Counted from the stretch's first letter, positions 26,829 through 36,850 are shown. The stretch is DNA of 64,000 bases from CADEEN01 sp963840805 (GCA_963840805.1 CAWJAJ010000017.1:1-64000), one strand, 5' to 3'. The notes: generated by a model from the letters alone, not told the origin. Translations and numbers: made by a program.

Positions 26829-27945
26829 TCAAAGGCCGAGGGCACGGCCGGTCAGCCAGCGCTTGATCGGCGTGGCCGCGTTGACCAGAGTCAGGCCGCG
26901 GTTGCGAAGTTCCTTGGCCCACGGCGCCGGATGTGAAAAAAGCCGCAGCAAACCGTCGGTGAGGCCGAGCATGGCCTGCGTCGGCACATCGCGCTCGCGC
27001 TTGTAGCGTTCGAGCAAGCGCTCGTCGCCCAGGCCGCGCCAGGGTTCGCGCGCCGCGATCACGCGCGCCAGCGCCGCGACATCGGCCAGGCCGAGGTTGA
27101 GGCCCTGCCCCGCCAGCGGATGAACCAGGTGCGCGGCATCGCCGATCAGCACCCAGCCGGGCCCGCAGACGCGCTCGGCTCGCGCCAGTGCCAGCGGCCA
27201 GGCCGCACGCGCACTGGCCAGGCGCAACTCGCCGGCCGCCCCGGCGGTGGCCTCCATCAGCGTGGCCTCGAACGCCGCATCGTCCAGTGCCAGCAGCGCC
27301 TCCGCCCGTTCGGCCGGCAGCGACCACACCAACGCCAGGCCGCGGCCGGGTTGCGGCCGGTCGATCGGCAGCAAGGCCAGCACGTCGGGGGCGCGGAACC
27401 ATTGCCGCGCCAGGCCTTGGTGCGGCTCGCTCGCGTGCAGGCGCGCTGCAATCGCGCGCTGCCCGTAATCGTGCCGCTCGAAGGCGACGCCGAATTGGTC
27501 GCGCGTGGCCGACGCCTTGCCCTCGGCCACCACCACCAGTGCCGCCTGCTGCCGGCTCGGCGCCCAGCACCACGTGCGGTGCATAACGCAGGGCCGACGC
27601 CAGCTCGGCCTCGAGCGCCGCCGCATCGACGATCCAGGCCAACTCGCGCACGTGCTGCTGCCAGGCCGAGAAATGCAGCGTGCTCGCGGCACCGGCATCG
27701 CCCTCGATGCGCATGTCATAGACGGCGGTGCGCGCATCGACGGGCAGCGCCGCCCAGACCTTCAGCGATTCGAGCAACGCGACCGAGGCCGCATTGAGCG
27801 CGTAGCAGCGCACGTCCTCTCGGTGCGCCGCGCTATCGGCCGCCGGCACCGACAGCGCCACCGACAAGCCCAGCCGCGACAAGGCCAGCGCCGCCGCACT
27901 GCCGACGATGCCGCTGCCGCGAACCTGGATGTCAAAGGGTTTCAT
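26829..27945 (-). CDS. UbiH/COQ6-type FAD-dependent monooxygenase, one frame break
   Basis: About 371 residues. The N-terminus (ATG at 27943-27945) has the FAD dinucleotide motif VRGSGIVGSAAALALSRLG and DVRCYALNAAS. Near 27560 the frame shifts; the rest includes AEGKASATRDQFGVAFERHDYGQ and the second FAD motif GWVLIGDAAHLVHPLAGQGLNLGL, typical of ubiquinone hydroxylases. It would hydroxylate the ring of a ubiquinone precursor at the membrane. Which of UbiH, UbiI or UbiF it is cannot be decided here. It is divergent from asmA and upstream of dsbC. The break is probably an error. Confidence 0.82.
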
Positions 27946-28012
27946 CTGCCGGCATTCTAGGTTTGACGCGAGGGCCGAGAATGCCAACTCGCCCACATTG
28001 CCTTCGAAACCG

Positions 28013-30424
28013 ATGACCTTGACCTGGATCCGCCGCATCGCCATCGCCCTGGGCGCCCTGCTGCTGCTGCTTGCGGCCGCCGCCGTGGTGCTGGTGGCGA
28101 CCTTCGACGCCAACCGTTACAAGGGCCTGGCCATCGACTGGATGAAGACCGAACGCCAGCGCACGCTGGCCATCGACGGGCCGATCGAGCTGTCGGTGTT
28201 CCCGCGCCTGGCGATCAAGGTGTCGAAGTTGCGGCTTTCGGAACGCGCCCGCGCCGACGAGTTCGCGGCCATCGACGAAGCCGCGCTGTCGGTGCAGGTG
28301 CTGCCGCTGCTGCGCAAGCAGCTGGTGATCGGCCGCGTCAACGCACGCGGCGTGCGCGCGGTGTACAGCCGCGATGCCAAGGGCGTGCGCAACATCGACG
28401 ACCTGCTCGCCACCGGCCCCCGCAGCGCCGGTGCGGGCGCGGGCGCGAGCGCGAGCGGCCCGGCGCTGCGCTTCGACATCAGCGCGGTGCAGCTCGATGG
28501 CGTGCAACTGCGCCTGCGTGACGATGTCGCCAACCTGGCCGGCGACATCGCGCTGCAATCGTTCACCTCCGGCCGCCTGGCCAACCAGGCCGAGGCGCCG
28601 ATCGCGTTGCAGGCCCGCATCGAATTGATGCGGCCGCAGCCGATCAAGCTCACGCTCGACGGCCGCATGACGCTGGTGCTCGACCTCGACAACAACGCGG
28701 CATCGGCACGCGGGCTGAAGCTCGACGTGCAGGGCGACGCTGCCGGCATCAAGGGCCTGGCGGCGATGCTCGACGGCGCGCTGGCGTGGGATGGCAGCGC
28801 GCTGCGGGCCGGACCGCTGAATGTGGCCGTCAAGAGCGGGGCGCTCGGCGGCATGGCGTTGGCGCCTTCGTCGCTCGAAGTGAAGAAGCTGCTTTACAGC
28901 GCCAGCGGTCGGCGACTCGAACTCGATGCCATGAAGCTCGCGCTGGCCGGCAAACAGGGCGGCAGCGCGATCGAGTTGGCGCTCGACTGGCCCCAATTGG
29001 CGGTCAACGGCGAGCAATTGAAAGGCAGTGCCCTCAGCGGCCACTACAAGGTGGCCGGGCCCACGGCGTTGGCCGGCAGCTTCCGCTCGGCCGCGCCGAG
29101 TGGCCATTACGATGCGCTGCGCCTGCCCGGGTTCGCCGTCACGCTGGCCGGCAATGCCGGGCCGCGCAAGATCGACGGCAATGCCAAGGCCGACCTGGTG
29201 TTGCACATCGGCCGCAAGGCGCTGGCCCTCGAGCGGCTCGACCTCGATGCGACGGTTGCGGAGCCGGGCCAGCAGCCACTGCAGATCGCGCTGCGCGGAA
29301 CCGCCGCCGCCGATACCAAGGGCGCGCAGTGGCAGGTCGATGGCGCGCTCAACACCAACCGCTTCGACAGCAAGGGCAGCGCGGGCTTCGGCGGCACCGT
29401 GCCCAGGCTCGTGGCCAGTGCGCGATTCGACAACCTCGACCTGAACAAGTTGCTGGGCCCCGGCAAGCCCGCGCCAGCCGCCGCCGCACCGGCCGATACC
29501 ACCGTGGCGCTCGATGGCCTGCGCGCCGTCGATGGCCAGTTCGCGGTCAGTGCGGGCGCGCTGGCGTTCAGGCAGTACAGGGTGTCCGACGCCCGCGCCG
29601 ATGCATCCCTCGACAACGGCACGCTGCGCATCTCCCGCCTCGCCGGCCACGCGTGGGGGGGCAGCTTCGACGGCAGCGGCAGTGCCGACGCACGCACCCA
29701 GCGCATCGCGGTCAAGCTCGCCGCCAGCGGCGTCAACGTCAACGCATTGCTCAAGGATGTCGCCGGCAAGGATCTGCTCGAAGGCAATGGGCGGGTCACG
29801 GCCGACGTCACCACCAGCGGCGCGAACCTCGGCGCGCTGCGCGCCAACCTGGCCGGCACGGCGGCACTGCAGTTGCGCGACGGCGCTATCAAGGGCATCA
29901 ACCTCGCGCGCTCGATGCGCCAGGCCAAGGCGGCGCTGTCGATGAAACAGGACGCCGTGACCAAGGCCCGCGAGACGGAGAAGACCGACTTCTCCGAGCT
30001 GACCGCCAGTGCACGCATCGCCGGCGGCGTAGCGCACAGCGACGATCTCGACGTGAAGAGCCCGTTCCTGCGCATCGGCGGTGCCGGGCGGTTCGACATC
30101 GGCCACGGCACGATCGACTACACCGCGCGGGCCAGCGTGATCGCAGCGCCGGCCGGCCAGGACGCCGGCGACCTTGCCGCACTGCGCGGGTTGACCGTGC
30201 CGGTGCGCCTGACCGGCCCCTTCGAAGCGATCGACTGGAAGATCGAGTGGTCGGGCGTCGCCGCGGCGGCGGTCGAGAGCAAGTTGAAGGAAAAGCTGGC
30301 CGAGAAGCTGGGGGCCTCGCTCGGTGTGCGGCCGGGTGCCGCACAGCCGCCGGCGACAGCGGCGTCGGCCCCGGCCACGCCGAAGGACAAGCTCAAAGAG
30401 AAACTGAAGGGACTGTTCAAGTGA
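28013..30424 (+). CDS. asmA: AsmA family protein
   Basis: An 803-residue envelope protein. One N-terminal membrane anchor (residues about 6-29, IAIALGALLLLLAAAAVVLVA) is followed by a long periplasmic part with the AsmA start FDANRYKGLAIDWMKTERQR and IDGPIELSVFPRLAIKVSKL. The C-terminal AsmA domain includes GAIKGINLARSMRQAKA and KTDFSELTASARIAGGVA. AsmA-like proteins form beta-groove bridges and affect outer-membrane assembly and phospholipid transport. The start ATG at 28013 is chosen because the anchor begins there. It is coupled to the next gene by GTGA. Frame unbroken. Confidence 0.92.
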   Translation: MTLTWIRRIAIALGALLLLLAAAAVVLVATFDANRYKGLAIDWMKTERQRTLAIDGPIELSVFPRLAIKVSKLRLSERARADEFAAIDEAALSVQVLPLLRKQLVIGRVNARGVRAVYSRDAKGVRNIDDLLATGPRSAGAGAGASASGPALRFDISAVQLDGVQLRLRDDVANLAGDIALQSFTSGRLANQAEAPIALQARIELMRPQPIKLTLDGRMTLVLDLDNNAASARGLKLDVQGDAAGIKGLAAMLDGALAWDGSALRAGPLNVAVKSGALGGMALAPSSLEVKKLLYSASGRRLELDAMKLALAGKQGGSAIELALDWPQLAVNGEQLKGSALSGHYKVAGPTALAGSFRSAAPSGHYDALRLPGFAVTLAGNAGPRKIDGNAKADLVLHIGRKALALERLDLDATVAEPGQQPLQIALRGTAAADTKGAQWQVDGALNTNRFDSKGSAGFGGTVPRLVASARFDNLDLNKLLGPGKPAPAAAAPADTTVALDGLRAVDGQFAVSAGALAFRQYRVSDARADASLDNGTLRISRLAGHAWGGSFDGSGSADARTQRIAVKLAASGVNVNALLKDVAGKDLLEGNGRVTADVTTSGANLGALRANLAGTAALQLRDGAIKGINLARSMRQAKAALSMKQDAVTKARETEKTDFSELTASARIAGGVAHSDDLDVKSPFLRIGGAGRFDIGHGTIDYTARASVIAAPAGQDAGDLAALRGLTVPVRLTGPFEAIDWKIEWSGVAAAAVESKLKEKLAEKLGASLGVRPGAAQPPATAASAPATPKDKLKEKLKGLFK

Positions 30425-31293
30425 ACGCAGAAGGCATCGCGCCGGCCGAGGACCTGCTGCTGTCCGGCCTGTACTTGCACCCGATCAAGTCGTGCGCCGG
30501 CATCGCTGTCGACGAAGCACTGGTCATCGAGACCGGCCTCGAATTCGACCGCGCCTGGATGGTGGTCGATACCGAAGGGGAATTCCTCAGCCAACGCGAG
30601 TTGCCGCGCATGGCGCTGGTGAAGCCCACGCTGCGCGCCAGCGACGTGGTGTTGCGCGCACCCGGCATGCTCGCGCTGCACCTGCAACTCGGCACGGTCG
30701 AGGCGGCGTGCCGCGTGCGCGTCTGGGACGACAGCGTCGCCGCCTTCGACATGGGCGACCTCGCCGCGCAGTGGTTCAGCGACTTTCTCGGCCGGCGCGT
30801 GCGACTGGCGCGTTTCGACCCGGCCGCGCGGCGCCTGTCGGACCGCGCATGGACCGGTGCGATCGACGCCGAGAACGCGTTCTCCGACGGCTTTCCGCTG
30901 CTCGTCGCTTCCACGGCATCGCTGGCCGGGTTGAACCGCCGTCTGCTGGCAGCCGGGCATGACGCGGTGTCGATGCAGCGCTTTCGACCCAACCTCGTCA
31001 TCGACGGGCTGGCGGAGCCGCACGACGAGGATTTCGTCGACACGTTGACGATCGAATCGCCCGATGGCCCGGTGGTGTTGAAGCTGGTCAAGCCCTGTGG
31101 GCGTTGCACGATTCCCGATGTCGACCCCGCCACCGCGGCACAAGGCCACACCGTCGCCGACACGCTGGCGGGCTATCGCGCCGAGCCGCGCATCGGCGGC
31201 GCGCTGGCCTTCGGCATGAATGCAGTGATCCTCGCCGGCCTCGAGCATCGCCTGCGCGTCGGTGCCCGGGTGCAGGCCACGCTCACCGTCTAG
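30421..31293 (+). CDS. MOSC domain protein (YcbX-like)
   Basis: A 290-residue soluble protein starting at a GTG overlapping the asmA stop. The N-terminal MOSC barrel has LYLHPIKSCAG (18-28), where the basic residue and Cys mark the YcbX group. The C-terminal MOSC core has FRPNLVIDG and LVKPCGRC with the conserved cysteine. Relatives bind molybdenum cofactor and reduce N-hydroxylated compounds, some with a C-terminal ferredoxin domain; that domain is absent here. Functional pairing with asmA is not known; the coupling may be incidental. Confidence 0.88.
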   Translation: MNAEGIAPAEDLLLSGLYLHPIKSCAGIAVDEALVIETGLEFDRAWMVVDTEGEFLSQRELPRMALVKPTLRASDVVLRAPGMLALHLQLGTVEAACRVRVWDDSVAAFDMGDLAAQWFSDFLGRRVRLARFDPAARRLSDRAWTGAIDAENAFSDGFPLLVASTASLAGLNRRLLAAGHDAVSMQRFRPNLVIDGLAEPHDEDFVDTLTIESPDGPVVLKLVKPCGRCTIPDVDPATAAQGHTVADTLAGYRAEPRIGGALAFGMNAVILAGLEHRLRVGARVQATLTV

Positions 31294-31315
31294 GATGAGA
31301 CCGCCCCCACGCTCA

Positions 31316-31365
31316 CGTCGTTCGCTGCCCCCCACGGGGGCGCGTCAGTACCTTGGGGCGGCCCG
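31316..31365. repeat. Comamonad-type dispersed intergenic repeat with C/G hairpin
   Basis: The spacer contains TCGTTCGCTGCCCCCCACGG followed by GGGCGC, then CAGTACCTTGGGGCGGCCCG. I recognise this wording as a short element scattered between genes in Burkholderiales chromosomes. GCCCCC/GGGGGC forms a tight hairpin that could terminate transcription after the MOSC gene. Only one copy occurs in this window, so repetition cannot be shown here. Confidence 0.45.
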
Positions 31366-31376
31366 GCGGCACTGAC

Positions 31377-32291
31377 ATGCCCACGCGCCGCGGGCTGCCG
31401 ACCTGGCAGTTGTTCGCGATCGCCGTCGCGATCTGGAGCACCACCTGGCACGCGATCCTGTACCAGCTCGCGCGCACGCCGCCCGAGGTCGGCGTCACGC
31501 TGCGTTTCGCATTGGCCGGCCTGCTCGCACTGGCCGTGGCCGCCTGGCGCGGCGACCGCGTGCGCTGCAACGCACGCGAACATGCACGGCTGGCGCTGCA
31601 GGGCATGTTCATGTACTCGCTGTCGTACCTGTGCGTCTACCACGCCGAACGGCACGTGCCGTCGGGCCTGGTCGCCGTCGGCTACTCTGCGTCGCCGTTG
31701 GTCAATGGCATCGGCGCCTGGCTGTTGTGGCGCACCGCGCTGACGCCGCGCTTTCTCGTCGGCGGCGTGCTGTGCGTGGCCGGCGTGGCACTGATCTTTG
31801 CGCCCGAGTTCGCGCGTGTCAGCGGCGGTGAATCCACACTGCGCGGCGCGGTGCTCACCGTCGCCGCGGTGGCACTGTCGGCCGTCGGCAGCCTGCTGGC
31901 CAGCCGCAACGCCGCGCACCGGCTGCCGTTCTGGTCGGCGCTCGGGTGGGGCATGCTTTACAGCGCCATGCTCTCGGCGCTGGTGATGTGCGCCACGGGC
32001 CAGGCCGTCTTGCCGCCCTCGCCGATGACCGCGCCGGCGTGGTGGCTGTCGTTGGGCTACCTGGCCGTCGCCGGATCGGTGATTGCGTTCGCGTGCTACC
32101 TGACGCTGCAGCAGCGCGTCGGCCCAGGCGCGGCATCGACGGTCGGCGTGATGACCCCCGTGCTTGCGCTGGTGATCTCGACCCTGTTCGAGGGCTTCCG
32201 GCCGGTCGCGTTGACCTGGCTCGGCGCCGCACTGGCGGTGGCCGGCAACGTGCTGATCCTGCACCGCAAACCGGCACCCGACGCGGGATGA
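31377..32291 (+). CDS. EamA/DMT family transporter
   Basis: A 304-residue inner-membrane protein with ten predicted helices in two EamA repeats, typical of the drug/metabolite transporter superfamily. Examples are WQLFAIAVAIWSTTWHAILY at the N-terminus and GLVAVGYSASPLVNGIGAWL near the end of repeat one. The second repeat has LAVAGSVIAFACYLTLQQRV and the closing GAALAVAGNVLIL. Substrates in this family range from amino acids to nucleotide sugars and cannot be predicted here. I use the ATG at 31377; the frame opens 24 bases earlier. Confidence 0.85.
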   Translation: MPTRRGLPTWQLFAIAVAIWSTTWHAILYQLARTPPEVGVTLRFALAGLLALAVAAWRGDRVRCNAREHARLALQGMFMYSLSYLCVYHAERHVPSGLVAVGYSASPLVNGIGAWLLWRTALTPRFLVGGVLCVAGVALIFAPEFARVSGGESTLRGAVLTVAAVALSAVGSLLASRNAAHRLPFWSALGWGMLYSAMLSALVMCATGQAVLPPSPMTAPAWWLSLGYLAVAGSVIAFACYLTLQQRVGPGAASTVGVMTPVLALVISTLFEGFRPVALTWLGAALAVAGNVLILHRKPAPDAG

Positions 32292-32342
32292 GGCCCCGCC
32301 GCGTGCAACGCCCGAGAAGCACGCCCGAACGTCGCCTTCTCG

Positions 32343-32373
32343 GCCCATGGCCATGGGCGGCCCCGCCTACAAT
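32343..32373 (+). promoter_or_regulatory. Palindrome and -10 element upstream of ychF
   Basis: A perfect 16-base palindrome GCCCATGGCCATGGGC occupies 32343-32358, and a consensus-like TACAAT lies at 32368-32373, about 28 bases before the ychF start. No good -35 sits 17 bases upstream; the palindrome is in its place. It could be an operator, or the -35 region of an activator-dependent promoter. Confidence 0.4.
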
Positions 32374-32400
32374 CGCCCGCTCGTTTCCACAGAGATCTCC

Positions 32401-33495
32401 ATGAGCCTGCAATGCGGCATCGTCGGCCTGCCCAACGTCGGCAAGTCGACCCTCTTCAACGCCCTCACCAAGGCCGGCATTGCGGCCGAAAACTACCCCT
32501 TCTGCACCATCGAACCGAATGTCGGCGTGGTCGAGTTGCCCGACCCGCGGCTGGCCCGGTTGGCTGCGATCGTCGAGCCCGAGCGCGTGGTACCGGCGAT
32601 CGTCGAGTTCGTCGACATCGCGGGCCTCGTCGCCGGGGCGAGCAAGGGCGAGGGCCTGGGCAACCAGTTCCTGTCGCACATCCGCGAGACGGATGCGATC
32701 GTCAACGTGGTGCGCTGCTTCGACGACGAGAACGTGGTCCACGTGGCCGGCAAGGTCGATCCGGTGGCCGACATCGAAGTCATCCAGACCGAGCTCTGCC
32801 TGGCCGACCTGGCCACGGTGGAGAAGAGCCTGGTGCGCACCACCAAGGTGGCCAAGGCCGGCGGCGACAAGGAAGCGCAGCGGCTGGTGGACGTGCTGAA
32901 GAAGTGCGAAGCGGCGCTCGACCAGGCCCAGCCGGTGCGCAGCATCGATTTCAGCAAGGAGGAGCGGGTGGTGCTGAAGCCGCTCGGGCTGATCACGGCC
33001 AAGCCGGCGATGTTCGTCGCCAACGTCGCCGAAGACGGCTTCGAGCACAACGCCTACCTCGACCGGCTGCGCGAAGTCGCCGCCAGGCAGAACGCGCCGG
33101 TGGTGGCGATCTGCGCCAAGACCGAGGCCGAACTCGCCGACATGGGCGACGACGATCGCGCGATGTTCCTGGCCGAGATGGGCCAGAGCGAGCCCGGCCT
33201 CGCGCGGCTGATCCGCGCCGCCTTCAAGCTGCTCGGCCTGCAGACCTACTTCACCGCCGGCGTCAAGGAAGTGCGCGCCTGGACGATCCACATCGGCGAC
33301 ACGGCGCCGCAGGCGGCCGGCGTGATCCACACCGATTTCGAGAAGGGTTTCATCCGCGCGCAGACGATCGCCTTCGACGACTTCGTCACCTACAAGGGCG
33401 AACAGGGCGCCAAGGACGCCGGCAAGATGCGCTCCGAAGGCAAGGAGTACGTGGTCAAGGACGGGGACGTGCTGAACTTCCTGTTCAACGTCTGA
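32401..33495 (+). CDS. ychF: Redox-regulated ATPase/GTPase YchF (Obg superfamily)
   Basis: A 364-residue cytoplasmic P-loop protein. GLPNVGKST (9-17) is the P-loop, VDIAGLVAGASKGEGLGNQF gives switch II and the YchF signature, and the C-terminal TGS-like domain ends with RSEGKEYVVKDGDVLNFLFN. YchF prefers ATP over GTP, binds ribosomes and is linked to the oxidative-stress response. Length matches the family exactly. A sensor kinase gene follows closely on the same strand. Confidence 0.96.
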   Translation: MSLQCGIVGLPNVGKSTLFNALTKAGIAAENYPFCTIEPNVGVVELPDPRLARLAAIVEPERVVPAIVEFVDIAGLVAGASKGEGLGNQFLSHIRETDAIVNVVRCFDDENVVHVAGKVDPVADIEVIQTELCLADLATVEKSLVRTTKVAKAGGDKEAQRLVDVLKKCEAALDQAQPVRSIDFSKEERVVLKPLGLITAKPAMFVANVAEDGFEHNAYLDRLREVAARQNAPVVAICAKTEAELADMGDDDRAMFLAEMGQSEPGLARLIRAAFKLLGLQTYFTAGVKEVRAWTIHIGDTAPQAAGVIHTDFEKGFIRAQTIAFDDFVTYKGEQGAKDAGKMRSEGKEYVVKDGDVLNFLFNV

Positions 33496-33523
33496 ACGCG
33501 CGTTGCCGACACTGACCGCCCAG

Positions 33524-36500
33524 ATGCAGCACACCCCCGACAGCGCACCGGCCGTGCCGCGTTGGTGGTGGATCCTCGCCATCACGTTCGCCGGCTACCT
33601 GGCCTGTGCGCGCCTTGGCCTGCTGCTGGCGATCCCGCCGGGCATCGCTTCGCCGCTGTGGCCGGCTGCCGGCCTGGCGCTGGTGACGGCGCTGGTGTGG
33701 GGGCGCTGGGCCCTGCTCGGGGCCGCCCTGGGATCGGTGGCGGGCAACCTGGGCTTCGTCGCCGGCAGCGGCCCGGCCACCGCGACCGACGTGGCCGTCA
33801 CCGTGGTGATCGGCATCGGCGTGGCATTGCAGGCCTGGTTGGGGGCTGGCCTGGTGAAGCGCTATGTCGGACAACCCCTGCTGTTGGCCGAGCCGCAACA
33901 GCTCGGGCGATTCGTGCTGGTGGGGGCACTGCTGGCCAGTTGCACCAGCGCCAGCGTCGGCCTCGCCGCGCTGTGGAGCACGGGCCGCGTGGACCTCGCG
34001 CAGGCGCCGTTGCACTGGGCGGCCTGGTGGGTCGGCGACACGCTGGGGGTGCTGGTCTTTGCCCCGGTGATGCTGACGCTGGTCGGGCAGCCGCGGGCCG
34101 AATGGGCGCCGCGCCGCTGGCCGGTGGCACTGCCGTTGCTGCTCGTGATGCTGTTGATGGGCCTGGGCACCCGCGAGGTGATCCGGCTGGACACCGCGCG
34201 CGAGCGCCAGGCCTTCGAACGCGAGGCCGAGAGCGCTGCCAACGCCGTGCGCGAACGGCTGCGCCAACCCTTGCATGCGCTCGAGGCGATGCGTGGCCTG
34301 ATGAGCGAAACCGCCGCCCCCGATCGCGCGGCGTTCGCTCGCGCCAGTGCGCCGTGGCTGCTCGATGGCGGCGGCTTGCAGGCACTGGGCTGGAACGAGC
34401 GAGTCGCGCAGGCCGACACGGCCGCCTTTGCGGCGCGCGAGCAGGCGGCGGGCATGCCCGGGTTCCGCGTCTTCGAGCGCCGCGATGCCGGCGTCGCCGA
34501 TGCCGGCGATGTCGATGCCCAGGTGATCCGCTTCATCGAGCCGCTCGCGCCCAATGCCCAGGCGCTCGGTGTGAACACCCAGTCGATCGCGCGCGCCCGT
34601 GTGGCGATCGCGCAGGCCGCACGCAGCGGCAGACCCGTGGTCAGCGCCGGATTCACGCTCACCCAGGGCGGCACCGGCGTGGTGCTGTACCAAGCGGTCT
34701 ACCGGGGCCAACCGGCCACGGCCGAGCAACGGGTGGCGGCGCTGCGCGGTGTGGTCTTTGCCACGCTGCGTCCCGGCGAGGTGCTGCGCAGCGTCGACGC
34801 CACCCTGCGCTCGTCGATGAAGCTCTGCCTGCTCGACAACGACGCCTCGCCACCGGCACGCCTGTTGACCGGCGCTCCGGGCTGCGACGACCTGCCCGCC
34901 TACACGCCGCTGCACGTGGCACCGCTGGCGCTGGCCGGGCGCCAGTGGGACCTGCGCGTGTACGCCGCGGCGCCGATCGCGCCGAGCGCCGGCACGACGT
35001 GGCCGTTCGCACTGGTCGGTCTGCTGGGCGCAGCCTTGCTGGGCGCACTGCTGCTGACCGTGACCGGTCGCACGCGACGGATTGCCGCCGCGGTGCAGTT
35101 GCGCACGGCCGAACTCGAGCAGCGCAGCGTCGAGTTGCAGGCCGAGGTGGCCGAACGCCAGCGTACCGAAGCGGCGTTGCGCGAGAGCCAGCAGCGGCTG
35201 CGCAACATCCTCGACCACGCCCCGATCGGCGTGGCCTACACCGACACCACCGGGCGCATCCGCGAAGCGAACCCGAAACTGCGCGAGATGCTCGGCATGC
35301 ACAACGGCCGCCTGGCGGCCGCGCACATCGCCGACCTGCTGAACCCGGACGACCGCGAAGCCGAGGCGCAGGCGAGCCAGCGCCTGCTGGCCGGCGACGT
35401 GCCGATGGCGCGCTGGCGCATGCGCTGCCTGACCGCCGACGGCCGCACGCTGTGGACGCAGGTCGGCGTCAGCGTGCTGCGCGATACCCAGGGCGACGCC
35501 AAACGCATGGTCTGGGTGGTCGAGGACATCACGGAACACCTGGCGCTGGAGGAAGCCCAGCGCGCGCGCGAGGGCGCGGAGGCGGCCAACCTGGCCAAGA
35601 GCGAGTTCCTGTCGCGCATGAGCCACGAATTGCGCACGCCGCTCAACGCGATGCTCGGCTTCTCGCAGCTGCTCGAACTCGACCGCCGTCAGCCGCTGGC
35701 ATCGCACCAGCTCGAGTGGACAGCGCAGATCCGCCAGGCCGGCTGGCATCTGTTGCACATGATCAACGACACGCTGGACCTGTCGCGCATCGAATCGGGC
35801 CACATCGAGCTCACGCCGGTCGCGCTCGACCTCGGCGATCTGGTGGCGGCTTCGGTGGCGTTGTTGGCCGACAGCGCCGAGAAACGCGGCGTGCACGTCG
35901 ACGTGCAGTTGTCGGCCGGCGCGCGGGCGGTGATCGGCGATGCGACGCGGGTCAAGCAGATCCTCACCAACCTGCTGTCCAACGCCATCAAGTACAACAA
36001 CGAGGGCGGGCAGGTGACCGTGAGCAGCCGGCAGTCCGACGCGGGCATGGTGGCCATCGAGGTCAGCGACAGCGGCGCGGGCATGAACCCGGCGCAGGTG
36101 GCGCAGTTGTTCCAGCCGTTCAACCGCCTCGGCCGCGAGGCCGGGCCGGTGGAGGGTACCGGGATCGGCCTGGTCATCAGCCTGCGCCTGGCGGAACTGA
36201 TGGGCGGCACGCTGCATGCGCGCAGCAGCGCCGGCCGCGGCTCGACATTCACGCTGGAGTTGCCGCGCGCCGCGACCACGCTCGCCTCCGTGCACGTGCC
36301 CGATGGCGCCGATCTGCCCGACGCCAGCTACCGCAGGCGCCTGGTGCATTACATCGAAGACAACGAAACCAATGCCGAGGTCATGCGCGGCATCCTGGCA
36401 CTGCGCCCGCAGGTCAAGCTCGACATCTCGTCGCTCGGCCTCGACGGCCTGGCGGCCATCCGCGCGCGGCGCCCGAGCCTGATCCTGCTCGACATGCACC

Positions 36501-36721
36501 TGCCCGACATCGACGGCCTGGAGTTGTTGCGCCATCTGCAGGCCGATCCGGACACGAGCGACATCCCGGTGATCGTGGTCTCGGCCGACGCCACCCAGGC
36601 GCGCATTTCGCAGGCCATCGCCGCGGGCGCGACGCATTACCTGACCAAGCCGGTCAACGTGCCGCAGTTCCTGTCGGCCCTCGACGAAGTGCTCGAGCAA
36701 CTCGACACGCAGTTCGGGTGA
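33524..36721 (+). CDS. Hybrid sensor histidine kinase with MASE1, CHASE, PAS and receiver domains
   Basis: A 1065-residue inner-membrane protein. Residues about 12-220 are a MASE1-type polytopic sensor (GIASPLWPAAGLALVTAL). A periplasmic CHASE-like domain follows to about 490, then a last membrane helix (TWPFALVGLLGAALLGALLL). After a coiled stretch comes a PAS domain (ILDHAPIGVAYTDTTGRIRE). The kinase core has phospho-acceptor His701 in MSHELRTPLN, an N box LTNLLSNAIKYNNEGG and G boxes GTGIGL. The receiver has Asp990 in LILLDMHLPD and the conserved Lys in LTKPVN. I use the ATG at 33524; the frame opens at a TTG 21 bases before. The signal sensed is unknown. It starts 29 bases after ychF and ends before the rpoH control region. 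Confidence 0.9.
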   Translation: MQHTPDSAPAVPRWWWILAITFAGYLACARLGLLLAIPPGIASPLWPAAGLALVTALVWGRWALLGAALGSVAGNLGFVAGSGPATATDVAVTVVIGIGVALQAWLGAGLVKRYVGQPLLLAEPQQLGRFVLVGALLASCTSASVGLAALWSTGRVDLAQAPLHWAAWWVGDTLGVLVFAPVMLTLVGQPRAEWAPRRWPVALPLLLVMLLMGLGTREVIRLDTARERQAFEREAESAANAVRERLRQPLHALEAMRGLMSETAAPDRAAFARASAPWLLDGGGLQALGWNERVAQADTAAFAAREQAAGMPGFRVFERRDAGVADAGDVDAQVIRFIEPLAPNAQALGVNTQSIARARVAIAQAARSGRPVVSAGFTLTQGGTGVVLYQAVYRGQPATAEQRVAALRGVVFATLRPGEVLRSVDATLRSSMKLCLLDNDASPPARLLTGAPGCDDLPAYTPLHVAPLALAGRQWDLRVYAAAPIAPSAGTTWPFALVGLLGAALLGALLLTVTGRTRRIAAAVQLRTAELEQRSVELQAEVAERQRTEAALRESQQRLRNILDHAPIGVAYTDTTGRIREANPKLREMLGMHNGRLAAAHIADLLNPDDREAEAQASQRLLAGDVPMARWRMRCLTADGRTLWTQVGVSVLRDTQGDAKRMVWVVEDITEHLALEEAQRAREGAEAANLAKSEFLSRMSHELRTPLNAMLGFSQLLELDRRQPLASHQLEWTAQIRQAGWHLLHMINDTLDLSRIESGHIELTPVALDLGDLVAASVALLADSAEKRGVHVDVQLSAGARAVIGDATRVKQILTNLLSNAIKYNNEGGQVTVSSRQSDAGMVAIEVSDSGAGMNPAQVAQLFQPFNRLGREAGPVEGTGIGLVISLRLAELMGGTLHARSSAGRGSTFTLELPRAATTLASVHVPDGADLPDASYRRRLVHYIEDNETNAEVMRGILALRPQVKLDISSLGLDGLAAIRARRPSLILLDMHLPDIDGLELLRHLQADPDTSDIPVIVVSADATQARISQAIAAGATHYLTKPVNVPQFLSALDEVLEQLDTQFG

Positions 36722-36850
36722 GAAGGCGGCGCGTGGACCGAGATCGAATCGGATCAGCGCAAAAGACAATTGGTTGGTAGGCACATACATCCGTTATTTG
36801 CCAACATTTGCTGTGTACCTTGCGCTGCGGGAACAGTCGACGGACAATGA

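Noticed and set aside
33485..36790. 1101-codon open frame on the minus strand
   Set aside because: It mirrors the sensor kinase gene exactly and has low-complexity composition; the kinase frame has ordered catalytic motifs.
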